Shown here: piece by piece, positions 25,167 through 32,643 of the stretch
Layout of the letters: every line of letters begins with the position of its first letter
Position numbering within the stretch: position 1 is the stretch's first letter
NCBI RefSeq assembly: GCF_013911645.1
Contig: NZ_JACESV010000001.1
Location: 1 to 64,000 of the forward strand
Source of the DNA: Allomuricauda sp.
Lineage (GTDB): Bacteria; Bacteroidota; Bacteroidia; Flavobacteriales; Flavobacteriaceae
Direction of reading: 5' to 3'
Length of the DNA stretch: 64,000 nt
Notes under the pieces: model-generated
Database searches by the model: none
Told to the model about the DNA's origin: nothing
What the model saw: only the letters and a program-made list of their open reading frames with translations
Made by a program: the position numbers and the translations under genes

Positions 25167-25514
25167 TTATATGATATGGGCAATAATAACTAAAGAACTA
25201 AAGACAACACTCAAAATTAACAGATTAAATGTGGTCAGGGGTTTTAGTTGGGCCAATACGGCCCCATTGAACGCCATACAGAAAATGGTAACAAAAAAGA
25301 GCAGTATCATTTTTAAGACCATGTCCATTCCCCCCATCAAAAGTGCCATGGCCGCAGCGGAACCAAGGCAGCTCTGTGCTATAATGGCGATGGTGGAATA
25401 ACCCAATTGTCTTTTTTTGAACTCATTGAACATGAGCCTGTAAATGTTTTTCGATCCATTTGTGTTAGGTGCGGTTTTAGAATGGGCCATGTGTATTGTT
25501 GTTGAATTTTCCAT
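25167..25514 (-). CDS. Small three-helix membrane protein of unknown function
   Basis: A 115-residue protein with a hydrophilic N terminus (about 1-38) and three hydrophobic segments at about 40-60, 64-86 and 92-114. I do not recognise a family. The sequence MALLMGGMDMVLKMILLFF is unusually Met-rich within the second helix, which could mean metal or heme contact, but this is speculation. It lies between ric and the globin gene, all on the minus strand, which suggests a role in handling NO or in the membrane steps of denitrification. Confidence 0.6.
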   Translation of the reverse strand: MENSTTIHMAHSKTAPNTNGSKNIYRLMFNEFKKRQLGYSTIAIIAQSCLGSAAAMALLMGGMDMVLKMILLFFVTIFCMAFNGAVLAQLKPLTTFNLLILSVVFSSLVIIAHII

Positions 25515-25588
25515 TGTTTTTTTTGATGTTTGTGAGATGCTTTATAAGAGGGCACTGTACATTAAATGCGTGTGCCCCCATATTCAAA

Positions 25589-26305
25589 TCAGTTGTTTAA
25601 TACGTTGTTTTCCAAAATTTCAGCCTTGGGAAAGAGGATGTTGTTCTCCAAATGGATGTGGCGGTGAAGGTCTTCCTCAAATTCCTGCAATAGCGAGAAG
25701 GCTACCCGATAGGTATTGCATGCATCGGCCGGAGGGGTATAATCATGGCTCAATTCAGCGATCTTTCGGAAACGCTCGCCTTCATTGTCGTGTTCTTCCA
25801 TCATCATTTTGATGGGATTTTTAACGGTTCCAAAATGCGGCTGTTCATTTGTAGGACCACTTACCATTTTACGTATCCACGGAAAAAGTACCAGTTCCTC
25901 TTTTTTCATGTGCATGGCTAGTTCACCCGCGGATGCATTGAAATGTTCAAAAATATTAAGCAGTTCAGGATGTCTTTCCCCGTGGACCTTACAAAGTTTG
26001 GTTAGGTATTGTTTTAGAATTGGGATTTGTTGCTCCACATAACGATGGTGCTTCTTTTCAATATAGTCGGCCAAAAGATCTAAAGGCCAGGTTTTAAAAT
26101 CGGGCTGGTTACTTTGGTTTTGATTTTGTACTACATCAAGTTCTTGAAGCAGGCTGTCCAAATCGAGCCCTTTTTTCTCCGCAACCTCTTGGAGCGTGCG
26201 GTTGCCTTTACAGCAAAAATCTATTTTGTGATTTTTGAAAATCTGGGCAGTTCGGTAATCCTCTGCTACCATTTGCCCTATCGTTTTATCCAAGGTATCG
26301 TTCAT
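25589..26305 (-). CDS. ric: Iron-sulfur cluster repair di-iron protein (Ric/ScdA/YtfE)
   Basis: A 238-residue cytosolic protein that repairs iron-sulfur clusters damaged by nitric oxide or oxidants. The N-terminal DUF542 domain has the Cys pair IDFCCKGNRTL (Cys31-Cys32). The hemerythrin-like di-iron domain contains EKKHHRYVEQQIPIL, CKVHGERHPELL, MKKEELVLFPW, EEHDNEGERF and HRHIHLENNILFPKA, which supply the His/Glu ligands. Length and order are normal. The dyad at 26338-26351 lies 33 bases before the start codon, so control by the neighbouring Rrf2 regulator is likely. Confidence 0.95.
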   Translation of the reverse strand: MNDTLDKTIGQMVAEDYRTAQIFKNHKIDFCCKGNRTLQEVAEKKGLDLDSLLQELDVVQNQNQSNQPDFKTWPLDLLADYIEKKHHRYVEQQIPILKQYLTKLCKVHGERHPELLNIFEHFNASAGELAMHMKKEELVLFPWIRKMVSGPTNEQPHFGTVKNPIKMMMEEHDNEGERFRKIAELSHDYTPPADACNTYRVAFSLLQEFEEDLHRHIHLENNILFPKAEILENNVLNN

Positions 26306-26337
26306 GATAATTAATTTTATAGGTTCATGTATTAATC

Positions 26338-26351
26338 GGACAAAATTGTCC
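26338..26351. promoter_or_regulatory. GGACAA-AA-TTGTCC operator before ric
   Basis: This 14-base dyad with perfect six-base arms is identical to one at 26851-26864; the surrounding CGGACAAAATTGTCCTTTAT is shared too. On the minus strand it contains TTTG followed, 19 bases later, by TATAAAAT, so it probably covers the -33 region of the ric promoter. Confidence 0.7.
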
Positions 26352-26369
26352 TTTATTTGTTCAAATTTT

Positions 26370-26807
26370 TTATCGTTTCAAATAGGTCAACCCAACCTCC
26401 AATCCCGTGGCCAGTTCAAATAAACTGGTACTTTTCAGCATCTTGCTCAAATCGGTACGGATATCAACAAATTTGTCGTGCAGGGGACAGGGTTTTTGGG
26501 CATTACATTCTTTGAGTCCCAGACCACAGCCCACATAAATCTTGTCACCATCAATGGCTTTGACTATCATATTCAATTTTACCTCATCCATATCTTCCCG
26601 AGCAATTTCAAACCCACCAGTGGGTCCTTTAACGGAGTGGATAATGTTGTTCCTTGAGAGTTGTTGCAAAATTTTCGCCGTGAAAGCTATGGGCGAATCT
26701 ATTTCCTTGGCAATTTCATTTACACTGACACGTCTTCCATCCAAGGATTGCAGCGCAATATAAACCGCTGCTCGAATGCCATATTCACAGGCTTTTGAAA
26801 ACATCAT
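26370..26807 (-). CDS. Rrf2-family iron-sulfur regulator (NsrR-like)
   Basis: A 145-residue repressor with an N-terminal winged helix (about 1-80, including VSVNEIAKEIDSPIAFTAKILQQLSRN) and three cysteines, Cys94, Cys101 and Cys107, that should ligate an iron-sulfur cluster. The neighbouring ric and globin genes make nitric oxide the probable signal, as for NsrR. The same 14-base dyad lies before this gene and before ric, which indicates autoregulation and control of the repair gene. The exact cluster type cannot be read. Confidence 0.9.
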   Translation of the reverse strand: MMFSKACEYGIRAAVYIALQSLDGRRVSVNEIAKEIDSPIAFTAKILQQLSRNNIIHSVKGPTGGFEIAREDMDEVKLNMIVKAIDGDKIYVGCGLGLKECNAQKPCPLHDKFVDIRTDLSKMLKSTSLFELATGLEVGLTYLKR

Positions 26808-26825
26808 AGGGAACTTTTACAGGTA

Positions 26826-26833
26826 CAAAGATA
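26826..26833 (-). promoter_or_regulatory. Promoter -7 element of the rrf2 gene
   Basis: The minus strand reads TATCTTTG, an exact TAnnTTTG match, with TTTG 20 bases upstream inside the dyad at 26851-26864. The start codon follows about 18 bases later. Confidence 0.6.
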
Positions 26834-26850
26834 CCATTAAAATTTAATTC

Positions 26851-26864
26851 GGACAAAATTGTCC
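26851..26864. promoter_or_regulatory. GGACAA-AA-TTGTCC operator before rrf2
   Basis: Second exact copy of the dyad at 26338-26351. It overlaps the TTTG -33 element of the rrf2 promoter, which is the arrangement expected for repression by steric blocking. Confidence 0.72.
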
Positions 26865-26947
26865 TTTATTATTTTTGAAAAGATTTTTTTCAAAGAAATC
26901 AAATATACGCCATTGTAAGGGAGGTCACAGAGGCTCATGCAAAAAAC

Positions 26948-28177
26948 TTAATTGGGGGCTCGGTTTTCTATGAGCATCATTGCAATCCCCAAAGGAATTA
27001 AAAGAGTGAGCAGCGCCAAGATTTCTAAATGCCCATTGAAGATGTTCCACTGCAGCCAGGCAGCCATACCCCTATAAAAAATGAGTGCTTCGGTGAGAAG
27101 GAACCCCAAAAAATACCATGAGTATGATTTCTTCGATATTGGAAACAAGCTAAAATAATCCATGAAAAAGAATAGACCAATACTGATGATGCCCAAAAAG
27201 GTCAAATGCAGATATCCAATGGTCAGATCAAGATAGTTAGCCGCCATGTTGGCAAAATAGGGGAGAGCGGTCAAAAGTTGCAATACCATTTTGATCCAAA
27301 TCAAAACCAGTACTGTTCTGAACAGTAAAAACTGCACTTTTGACAAAGATAATTTATCGATGTTACGCTTTAACATGCCCCATAATACTGCAAAGGCATA
27401 AAGCTGTGCCAAAGCTCCCAGACCTGCCAACAGATAGAACCAGAACGAAGGTTTTGTCCAAAGTGTGGACAAGAAAAAGGTGAGCACAACCCCCACATTT
27501 AGACTTATAAAAAAGCGAGCGAAGGTTTTTGCGGGAATTTCAAGACCGCGCTGTTCCCAAACATAGATGAAAAGCCCTACCAAGGCCAATATCATCCAGC
27601 CATTGTATTGAAAATGGAGGTAAAAATATATCGCCAACCGGTACCAAATGGATTGAGCTCCCAAACTGTTCATGATCGCTCCCAAGGCCCAAGGTCCCAA
27701 ACTGGAGATTACCATATAGATCAGAGCCGCTTTAGCACATTGCAATCCTTTGCTGTGCCTGTATTTTGGGTTGATGTTTTTCCAAAAATGGTAAAAGTAG
27801 ACATACGACACGATCAGGAACAGCGTAGAAAAAATAATGGAAAACAGCGCATATCCTTGAAAAGGGAAGGTCACCAACATACCCACCAAGGTGGCTTGCG
27901 TACACCAAAATATACGTTTGTACCTTCTGCTGGAAGCATCGTTATCCACAAAACAGTAATGCAACAAGGTGGTTAGGGCCACATAAACCCAACCCAAGAG
28001 GGCTATGTGAGAATGCGCATGGACAACAAACCTGTAGTTGAAATCAAGAGCGAAAATAGGGTAGGAGCGCAACAGCAACCCCAATAGGGCCGCCACAAGA
28101 AAGTAAATCACGGCAATCAGGATATGCGATTGATACGACTTATGCTTCACCGTGAGTTGTTTATTGTTTTCAATCAA
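26948..28177 (-). CDS. Polytopic membrane protein, heme-copper-oxidase-I/NnrS-like, in the nos cluster
   Basis: A 409-residue inner-membrane protein with about 12 predicted helices. The striking feature is VVHAHSHIALLGW at the second helix (His53, His55, His57), which recalls the heme-ligand helix of heme-copper oxidase subunit I. Further single histidines sit in YLHFQYNGW and YLHLTFLG. It is not a full oxidase: I could not find the remaining copper-site histidines with the usual spacing. It starts two bases past the stop of nosY, so it belongs to the nos operon. Roles in copper or heme handling, or in NO sensing as for NnrS, are possible; the function is unknown. Confidence 0.6.
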   Translation of the reverse strand: MIENNKQLTVKHKSYQSHILIAVIYFLVAALLGLLLRSYPIFALDFNYRFVVHAHSHIALLGWVYVALTTLLHYCFVDNDASSRRYKRIFWCTQATLVGMLVTFPFQGYALFSIIFSTLFLIVSYVYFYHFWKNINPKYRHSKGLQCAKAALIYMVISSLGPWALGAIMNSLGAQSIWYRLAIYFYLHFQYNGWMILALVGLFIYVWEQRGLEIPAKTFARFFISLNVGVVLTFFLSTLWTKPSFWFYLLAGLGALAQLYAFAVLWGMLKRNIDKLSLSKVQFLLFRTVLVLIWIKMVLQLLTALPYFANMAANYLDLTIGYLHLTFLGIISIGLFFFMDYFSLFPISKKSYSWYFLGFLLTEALIFYRGMAAWLQWNIFNGHLEILALLTLLIPLGIAMMLIENRAPN

Positions 28178-28179
28178 CC

Positions 28180-28962
28180 TTAAAAATCCTTTTTTCCAGC
28201 TTTATAGCGTAAGCCCAAGATAGGCAGAATGGTCCATAATAAAAGAATTGCTATGGAAATCAGAAAACCTAGGTCGGTCCCAAAAAACTTTTTAAAAATG
28301 GCACCGGTATACCCCAATAGTGCCGAAATATCCAACTTGAGCAATATCAAAATTCTGGAAAGATCTATTGGATTTAGCGCAGTGGCCACCAAGGAAAAGG
28401 TATCCAGCGGATACTCCTCAAAAACAATCAGCGACATCAGAAACAATCCATCATAAACCACGGCCAAGAAAAGCCAAAGCAATACGGCATATCCAAATCC
28501 TTTAATTTTGTTTTCGTTGGAAATGGCAATCACAAAGGAAAGTCCCACAAAAATAAAGGTGAGAAAGGCCCCTGTGACCAGTAAAAGGGAAAAATCAAAA
28601 ATAGCATTGCTTCGCAAAAGTCCATATAGCACAAATGGAATCCCCAGCCCCAACACCAGACTTAGCGTCAACGAACCTGCCACACCAAAGTATTGTCCCA
28701 TAAAAATGGAACTCCGTTTTATGGGCTGCGCCAATAAGAGCTCGGTAAATTCCCGGGAATTGTAGTAGTACATCACTCCAAAAATGGTACCTATCAAAGG
28801 AATCAGGACAATGATCACGTTCATTAGGGTGATCACGGCCTTGGAAACATCGTTGTTCAAGAACAACAGCACAAATCCAAGGGCAAGGTAAAACAGAAAA
28901 TACACGTAGCTCCATCGGCTTCGTATCAAATCGTAAAAACTGTATTTTAATATTTTAAGCAT
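28180..28962 (-). CDS. nosY: NosY, ABC transporter permease for nitrous oxide reductase maturation
   Basis: A 260-residue permease of the ABC-2 type with six hydrophobic segments. It has the family element YYYNSREFTELLLAQPIKRSSIF between helices two and three. With NosF and NosD it forms the NosDFY complex, which supplies sulfur or copper for assembly of the CuZ cluster. Its start overlaps the end of nosF by eight bases, and the His-rich membrane protein gene follows after two bases. Confidence 0.9.
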   Translation of the reverse strand: MLKILKYSFYDLIRSRWSYVYFLFYLALGFVLLFLNNDVSKAVITLMNVIIVLIPLIGTIFGVMYYYNSREFTELLLAQPIKRSSIFMGQYFGVAGSLTLSLVLGLGIPFVLYGLLRSNAIFDFSLLLVTGAFLTFIFVGLSFVIAISNENKIKGFGYAVLLWLFLAVVYDGLFLMSLIVFEEYPLDTFSLVATALNPIDLSRILILLKLDISALLGYTGAIFKKFFGTDLGFLISIAILLLWTILPILGLRYKAGKKDF

Positions 28963-29665
28963 GGCTACCCGTTGTTATGGCCGCAATGGCGTGTTCAAAA
29001 TTGGTTTGTTTGGTCTGTTCCAATAGTTTTTGAATACTTCCTTTAAAATAAATTTCCCCTTCCAGTAGGTATAGGATTTCATCGGCCATTTCTTCCACAA
29101 ATTGCATAATGTGCGAAGTGATCAAAATGGTCTTGCCATTGGTTTTTTCTTTTTGGATCAATTCTTTTAAACGAATCAAAGCCCTGGGGTCCAGGCCCGT
29201 TGTGGGCTCATCCAAAATAATCAAGGGACTGTCGAACATAAAGGTCAATACAATGTTCACTTTTTGCTTGGTACCGCCCGATAGGGTGGACAACTTTTTG
29301 TTCAGAAAGGGTTCCAATCCAAAGAGCTCGATAAGCTCCGCTTCGGTACTTGGGCTATTTCTTAGGTCCTTGATCATGTTGATCAATTCCTTGACCTTGA
29401 TATTTGGGGGGAAATTGGCAATCTGGGGCAGGTAGTCGATTTTTTTGCGGTACTTCCACCCTTTTTTAATGGATTGTTCCAACACGGATATTTCTCCTTT
29501 ATCTGGGATTACCATACCCAGAATACTCTTGATCAAGGTGGTTTTTCCCGAACCGTTCGGACCAAGTATGGCATAAATGCGTCCTTCGTCAATGGAAAGG
29601 TCTATTCCTTTCAATACTTGGTTTTTGCCAAATCGCTTATGAAGGTTGTGTATTGCAATGGTCAT
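28955..29665 (-). CDS. nosF: NosF, ABC transporter ATP-binding subunit
   Basis: A 236-residue ATPase with Walker A GPNGSGKTT (near residue 35), the Q-loop at YLPQIANFP, signature LSGGTKQK, Walker B LIILDEP and the switch His in TSHIMQF. It energises the NosDFY maturation transporter. It overlaps nosD by four bases and nosY by eight, so translation of the three is coupled. Confidence 0.93.
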   Translation of the reverse strand: MTIAIHNLHKRFGKNQVLKGIDLSIDEGRIYAILGPNGSGKTTLIKSILGMVIPDKGEISVLEQSIKKGWKYRKKIDYLPQIANFPPNIKVKELINMIKDLRNSPSTEAELIELFGLEPFLNKKLSTLSGGTKQKVNIVLTFMFDSPLIILDEPTTGLDPRALIRLKELIQKEKTNGKTILITSHIMQFVEEMADEILYLLEGEIYFKGSIQKLLEQTKQTNFEHAIAAITTGSHA

Positions 29666-30933
29666 GGGCGTATTTTCATTAAGGGTTGGGCATCTTTTAA
29701 ATTATCGGGCGTAAAAACGGGGGATACTCGTTCGGAAAAATCAATAATATCCATGAACAAGCTCCGTAAAAGTACAATGGTCTCGGGGGTGCGGTTCACT
29801 ACATAGGAAAATAGCTTAACAGGGCGGTAAGGGACATCCCCAACACCGTCTTTGTCCAGGTCATAACCCGTGTAGCTGCTCCAGAAATTACCCTCGAACA
29901 CATTATCGTTGAGTTTGCTGTTGTAGGAGATATCAAAAGAGTTATATAAAAAATTATTGCCCTTAAAACTATTGGTATAGCAGGCTCCGACCACTCGTAT
30001 GGCCCAGCCATTGCTTATAAAGTCATTATCGGCGTACTTGATGCGGTTAGAGCCTTCGATATTGATGCCGATGGTATTTTCCTCGAAGGTATTCCCCACA
30101 ATCTCAGCATCAGTAATCTCTTTCAATAGCATGCCGTAGGCCGCTGTGCCCCAATTCTTGCGAAAAGTGTTGTTTTTCATGGTGATGAACTTGGAGAACA
30201 TCACAGCAACTCCGGCACCGTTGTTTTCGAACGTATTGCGGGTATACACATCATGGTTGGAAAACATAAAATGGAGTCCGTAGCGGAGATTGTTCATGCT
30301 CACATTATCGGAGATGGTGATGCGGTCGGAAAACTCCAGATAGATACCATCCCGAGTGCCCTGGACATGGTTTTTAGCCACTTCTATATCCGAGGAATAC
30401 CAAAGTTGAATGCCATTGCCCGAGTTATATTCGTCCACAGCTTCGCCAATAATTCTATTGTGGTAGACCTTGCCGTGTGATGATTTTTCCAAATAGATAC
30501 CAAAGAACAATTGCTCCAATACCATATTCTGGATGAGGAAATTTTTGCTTTGTACCACCCGTATGGCCGCGTTGTCCTTGGTGTAACTAACCCCTACATT
30601 GATGACGAAAAGCCCATCCAATGTAACATCATCCGATGTGATTCTAAAGATTTCTCCCTTTTTTTCGCCATCAACAATGGGATAATCAATCCCTTTGATG
30701 ACCAAGGGTTTGTCCACCAAAATCTCAAATTCCTTGTAGGTGCCTTTTTCAATCAACAGGGTGTCGTAGGGGGCAGCACGTAAAATGGTTTCCTTGATGG
30801 AACTGTTCTCGCAGGTGCTACAAACGGTCCAGGTGTTTGCCAAGCCTATTTGAAAGCCCATCAAAAATGCAAATCCTAGAATACGTTTTATATGTTGTAC
30901 ATCTAATTTCATAAAATAATTCGATTCTTGCAC
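29662..30933 (-). CDS. nosD: NosD, periplasmic beta-helix copper-site maturation protein
   Basis: About 423 residues. An N-terminal signal is present whichever ATG is used (30933, or 30912 beginning MKLDVQHIKR). The body is a right-handed beta-helix of CASH/NosD repeats such as NGIQLWYSSDIEVAKNHV, RDGIYLEFSDRITISDN and YGLHFMFSNHDVYTRN. The C terminus has the family-typical YTGYDLDKDGVGDVPYRP. NosD binds the transport partner NosFY in the assembly of CuZ of nitrous oxide reductase. Confidence 0.94.
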   Translation of the reverse strand: MQESNYFMKLDVQHIKRILGFAFLMGFQIGLANTWTVCSTCENSSIKETILRAAPYDTLLIEKGTYKEFEILVDKPLVIKGIDYPIVDGEKKGEIFRITSDDVTLDGLFVINVGVSYTKDNAAIRVVQSKNFLIQNMVLEQLFFGIYLEKSSHGKVYHNRIIGEAVDEYNSGNGIQLWYSSDIEVAKNHVQGTRDGIYLEFSDRITISDNVSMNNLRYGLHFMFSNHDVYTRNTFENNGAGVAVMFSKFITMKNNTFRKNWGTAAYGMLLKEITDAEIVGNTFEENTIGINIEGSNRIKYADNDFISNGWAIRVVGACYTNSFKGNNFLYNSFDISYNSKLNDNVFEGNFWSSYTGYDLDKDGVGDVPYRPVKLFSYVVNRTPETIVLLRSLFMDIIDFSERVSPVFTPDNLKDAQPLMKIRP

Positions 30934-30993
30934 TAAATCCTATAGGTGGCGCAAAGTCATACCGAGAGCCATAATTTCCATTTTTTATTTGAA

Positions 30994-31461
30994 TTATGTT
31001 AAATCTTCCACTGACTTTCCTGTTATTTTAGTTACTGCAATGCGGTATACCACGGGCATTTCCGCTTCTTGCAATTTTCCTGAAAAGTGGCTTAAAAAAT
31101 GGGGGCGTTCAGCATTTTTACTGTCTATGGTTCGCTGTACGCCGTCTGCAAAACGTTTTAAACATAGCTTGGCACTATCTCCGGTAAGTTCTTGAAATGT
31201 ACCATGTACTTGTACCGATTGCCAATTACGAAACGACTCGATACTATCCACTTGAAAAGAAACGGTATTGCATTTTCTGAGGGCGTTTATCCGATGTCCG
31301 TTGGATGCAAAACACAAAATACTCTTTTCATCCTTGTCAAAAAAATAGGTCGACGGTACTACATGAGGTTCATTATTGGCAATGTAGGCCAGATGTCCCA
31401 CATAATTGTCCGTTAAAAGTCCGGTGCATTTTACCAGTTCCAAATCTGCGATTGTACTCAT
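30994..31461 (-). CDS. Pyridoxamine 5'-phosphate oxidase family (FMN split-barrel) protein
   Basis: A 155-residue flavin-binding split-barrel protein. I chose the ATG at 31461, two bases after the nosL stop; a TTG at 31467 would overlap nosL. It shows GHLAYIANNEPHVVPSTYFFD, a CFASNGHRINALRKC segment and NWQSVQVHGTFQEL, typical for the family. It lies inside the nos operon between nosL and nosD, where a flavin protein might donate electrons or bind heme, though neither is shown. The biosynthetic enzyme PdxH is longer and unlikely. Confidence 0.8.
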   Translation of the reverse strand: MSTIADLELVKCTGLLTDNYVGHLAYIANNEPHVVPSTYFFDKDEKSILCFASNGHRINALRKCNTVSFQVDSIESFRNWQSVQVHGTFQELTGDSAKLCLKRFADGVQRTIDSKNAERPHFLSHFSGKLQEAEMPVVYRIAVTKITGKSVEDLT

Positions 31462-31463
31462 AT

Positions 31464-31898
31464 TCAAAGTTTAAATCGGTTTTTAATTTCAGCCCATGTA
31501 TAAAGTTCCCCACCTTGGTTGGTCCTAGTTTCCTTGGCAGTTTCTTCATTGGTAAAGGCACTTAGGTATTCACCCATGGGACTGGGAATGTTCTCACTGA
31601 TCAGATAGGTAGCCTCTTTGGCATCCACCAGTTCACCGGGTTGGTCAAAATCATTGACCAAGAAAAGGGCCATGGTTGATTCATCTTCATCCTTTAATTG
31701 GTTCATCATACATTCAATGGCATCAAAATTAAAGACCTTGCCTTTTTTGGTCACCAATTGCGCGGCATGTTGTTTGTCCACAATGGTCATGCTGCAATAA
31801 TGACAGCCCACATGGCCATAATCAATGGGTTTTGGTGCCACGGTGCATCCTATACTGCAGATAAGCACGATAAAGAACAATGTTATGTGTTTTTTCAT
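31464..31898 (-). CDS. nosL: NosL, copper-delivery lipoprotein
   Basis: A 144-residue lipoprotein (lipobox SIGC, Cys18) that delivers Cu(I) to apo-NosZ. The copper site is visible as HVGCHYCSMTI, with Cys32, Cys35 and Met37. The remainder (AAQLVTKKGKVFNFDAIECM and the C-terminal SPMGEYLSAF) matches the family. Its start overlaps the stop of the upstream membrane protein gene by four bases. Confidence 0.93.
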   Translation of the reverse strand: MKKHITLFFIVLICSIGCTVAPKPIDYGHVGCHYCSMTIVDKQHAAQLVTKKGKVFNFDAIECMMNQLKDEDESTMALFLVNDFDQPGELVDAKEATYLISENIPSPMGEYLSAFTNEETAKETRTNQGGELYTWAEIKNRFKL

Positions 31899-32518
31899 GG
31901 TCTACTTTTTACTGTTTTTTGGTTTTTCCACCCAAGGAATGCGGCAAGTAATGTTAGCATCATTCCAGCGAACATTAACCAAGCTCCGGAAGCAGGTAAA
32001 GAGGTTACATCAAAGTTGAGCATTTTTACATGTCCCAGCAATGGAGGTTTATAGGTCATTGGGCTTCCGTCGGTGTTGGTCAATTTCATAATGGCATTGG
32101 GATCCAAATTAGTACCATAGTCTATCAACCATTCATTAAAATCGTACATGCCCAATACACCGAGAACGGACATGGTCAAGAACCATCCCAAGAACCATTT
32201 GTAGCTTAGTTTGTTCAAGTAGCCCAAAATACCGATCAAAACCCCAAGGGCAACCATAATCCCTATAACGATCGGAAAAGTACCAAATTCCCACATTTCG
32301 TTTGCTTTGGGCAGTGTTTGCATACCAATATAGTGGTTAAGGCCATCAATGTTCTGAATATCAAACTCGTTTACCCCCTTGAGCCCACTAATGTAAATGT
32401 TCATTCCCAAGGGATCTGGGTATTGAGGGGCGCCCAGCATGATGTTCCAAAGCGGAAAGATGTAGAGGCCCAATAAAAGCAACGGGCCAACAATCATTAT
32501 AATACTAGCCTTTTTCAT
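31895..32518 (-). CDS. Nos-cluster membrane protein of unknown function
   Basis: A 207-residue protein with about four or five membrane helices: one at the N terminus (about 5-27), a soluble loop with PQYPDPLGMNIYISG and GLNHYIGMQTLP, two or three in the middle (about 82-130) and one near 180-198. I do not know a named family. The loop, rich in Met, His and Tyr, would face the periplasm if the N terminus is inside, where it could help copper loading. It lies between nosZ and nosL and overlaps nosL by four bases, so a role with NosL is likely. Confidence 0.65.
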   Translation of the reverse strand: MKKASIIMIVGPLLLLGLYIFPLWNIMLGAPQYPDPLGMNIYISGLKGVNEFDIQNIDGLNHYIGMQTLPKANEMWEFGTFPIVIGIMVALGVLIGILGYLNKLSYKWFLGWFLTMSVLGVLGMYDFNEWLIDYGTNLDPNAIMKLTNTDGSPMTYKPPLLGHVKMLNFDVTSLPASGAWLMFAGMMLTLLAAFLGWKNQKTVKSRP

Positions 32519-32587
32519 TTTTTATGATTTAAAAGTTACAAACTGAGTGTGGCTTTTTGGAGGGTAGATGGTATTCCAATTTGTAAG

Positions 32588-32623
32588 AAAAGCGGGCAGG
32601 TCGTGGAGACAGCCCGCTTTTTT
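32588..32623. terminator. Hairpin terminator/attenuator after nosZ
   Basis: AAAAGCGGGC (32588-32597) and GCCCGCTTTT (32612-32621) form a ten-base stem with a 14-base loop. It has T runs on both strands and lies about 20 bases past the nosZ stop on the minus strand. Partial termination here would give more nosZ than accessory-gene message. Confidence 0.7.
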
Positions 32624-32643
32624 CAATGGTGACTCAATCCGAA

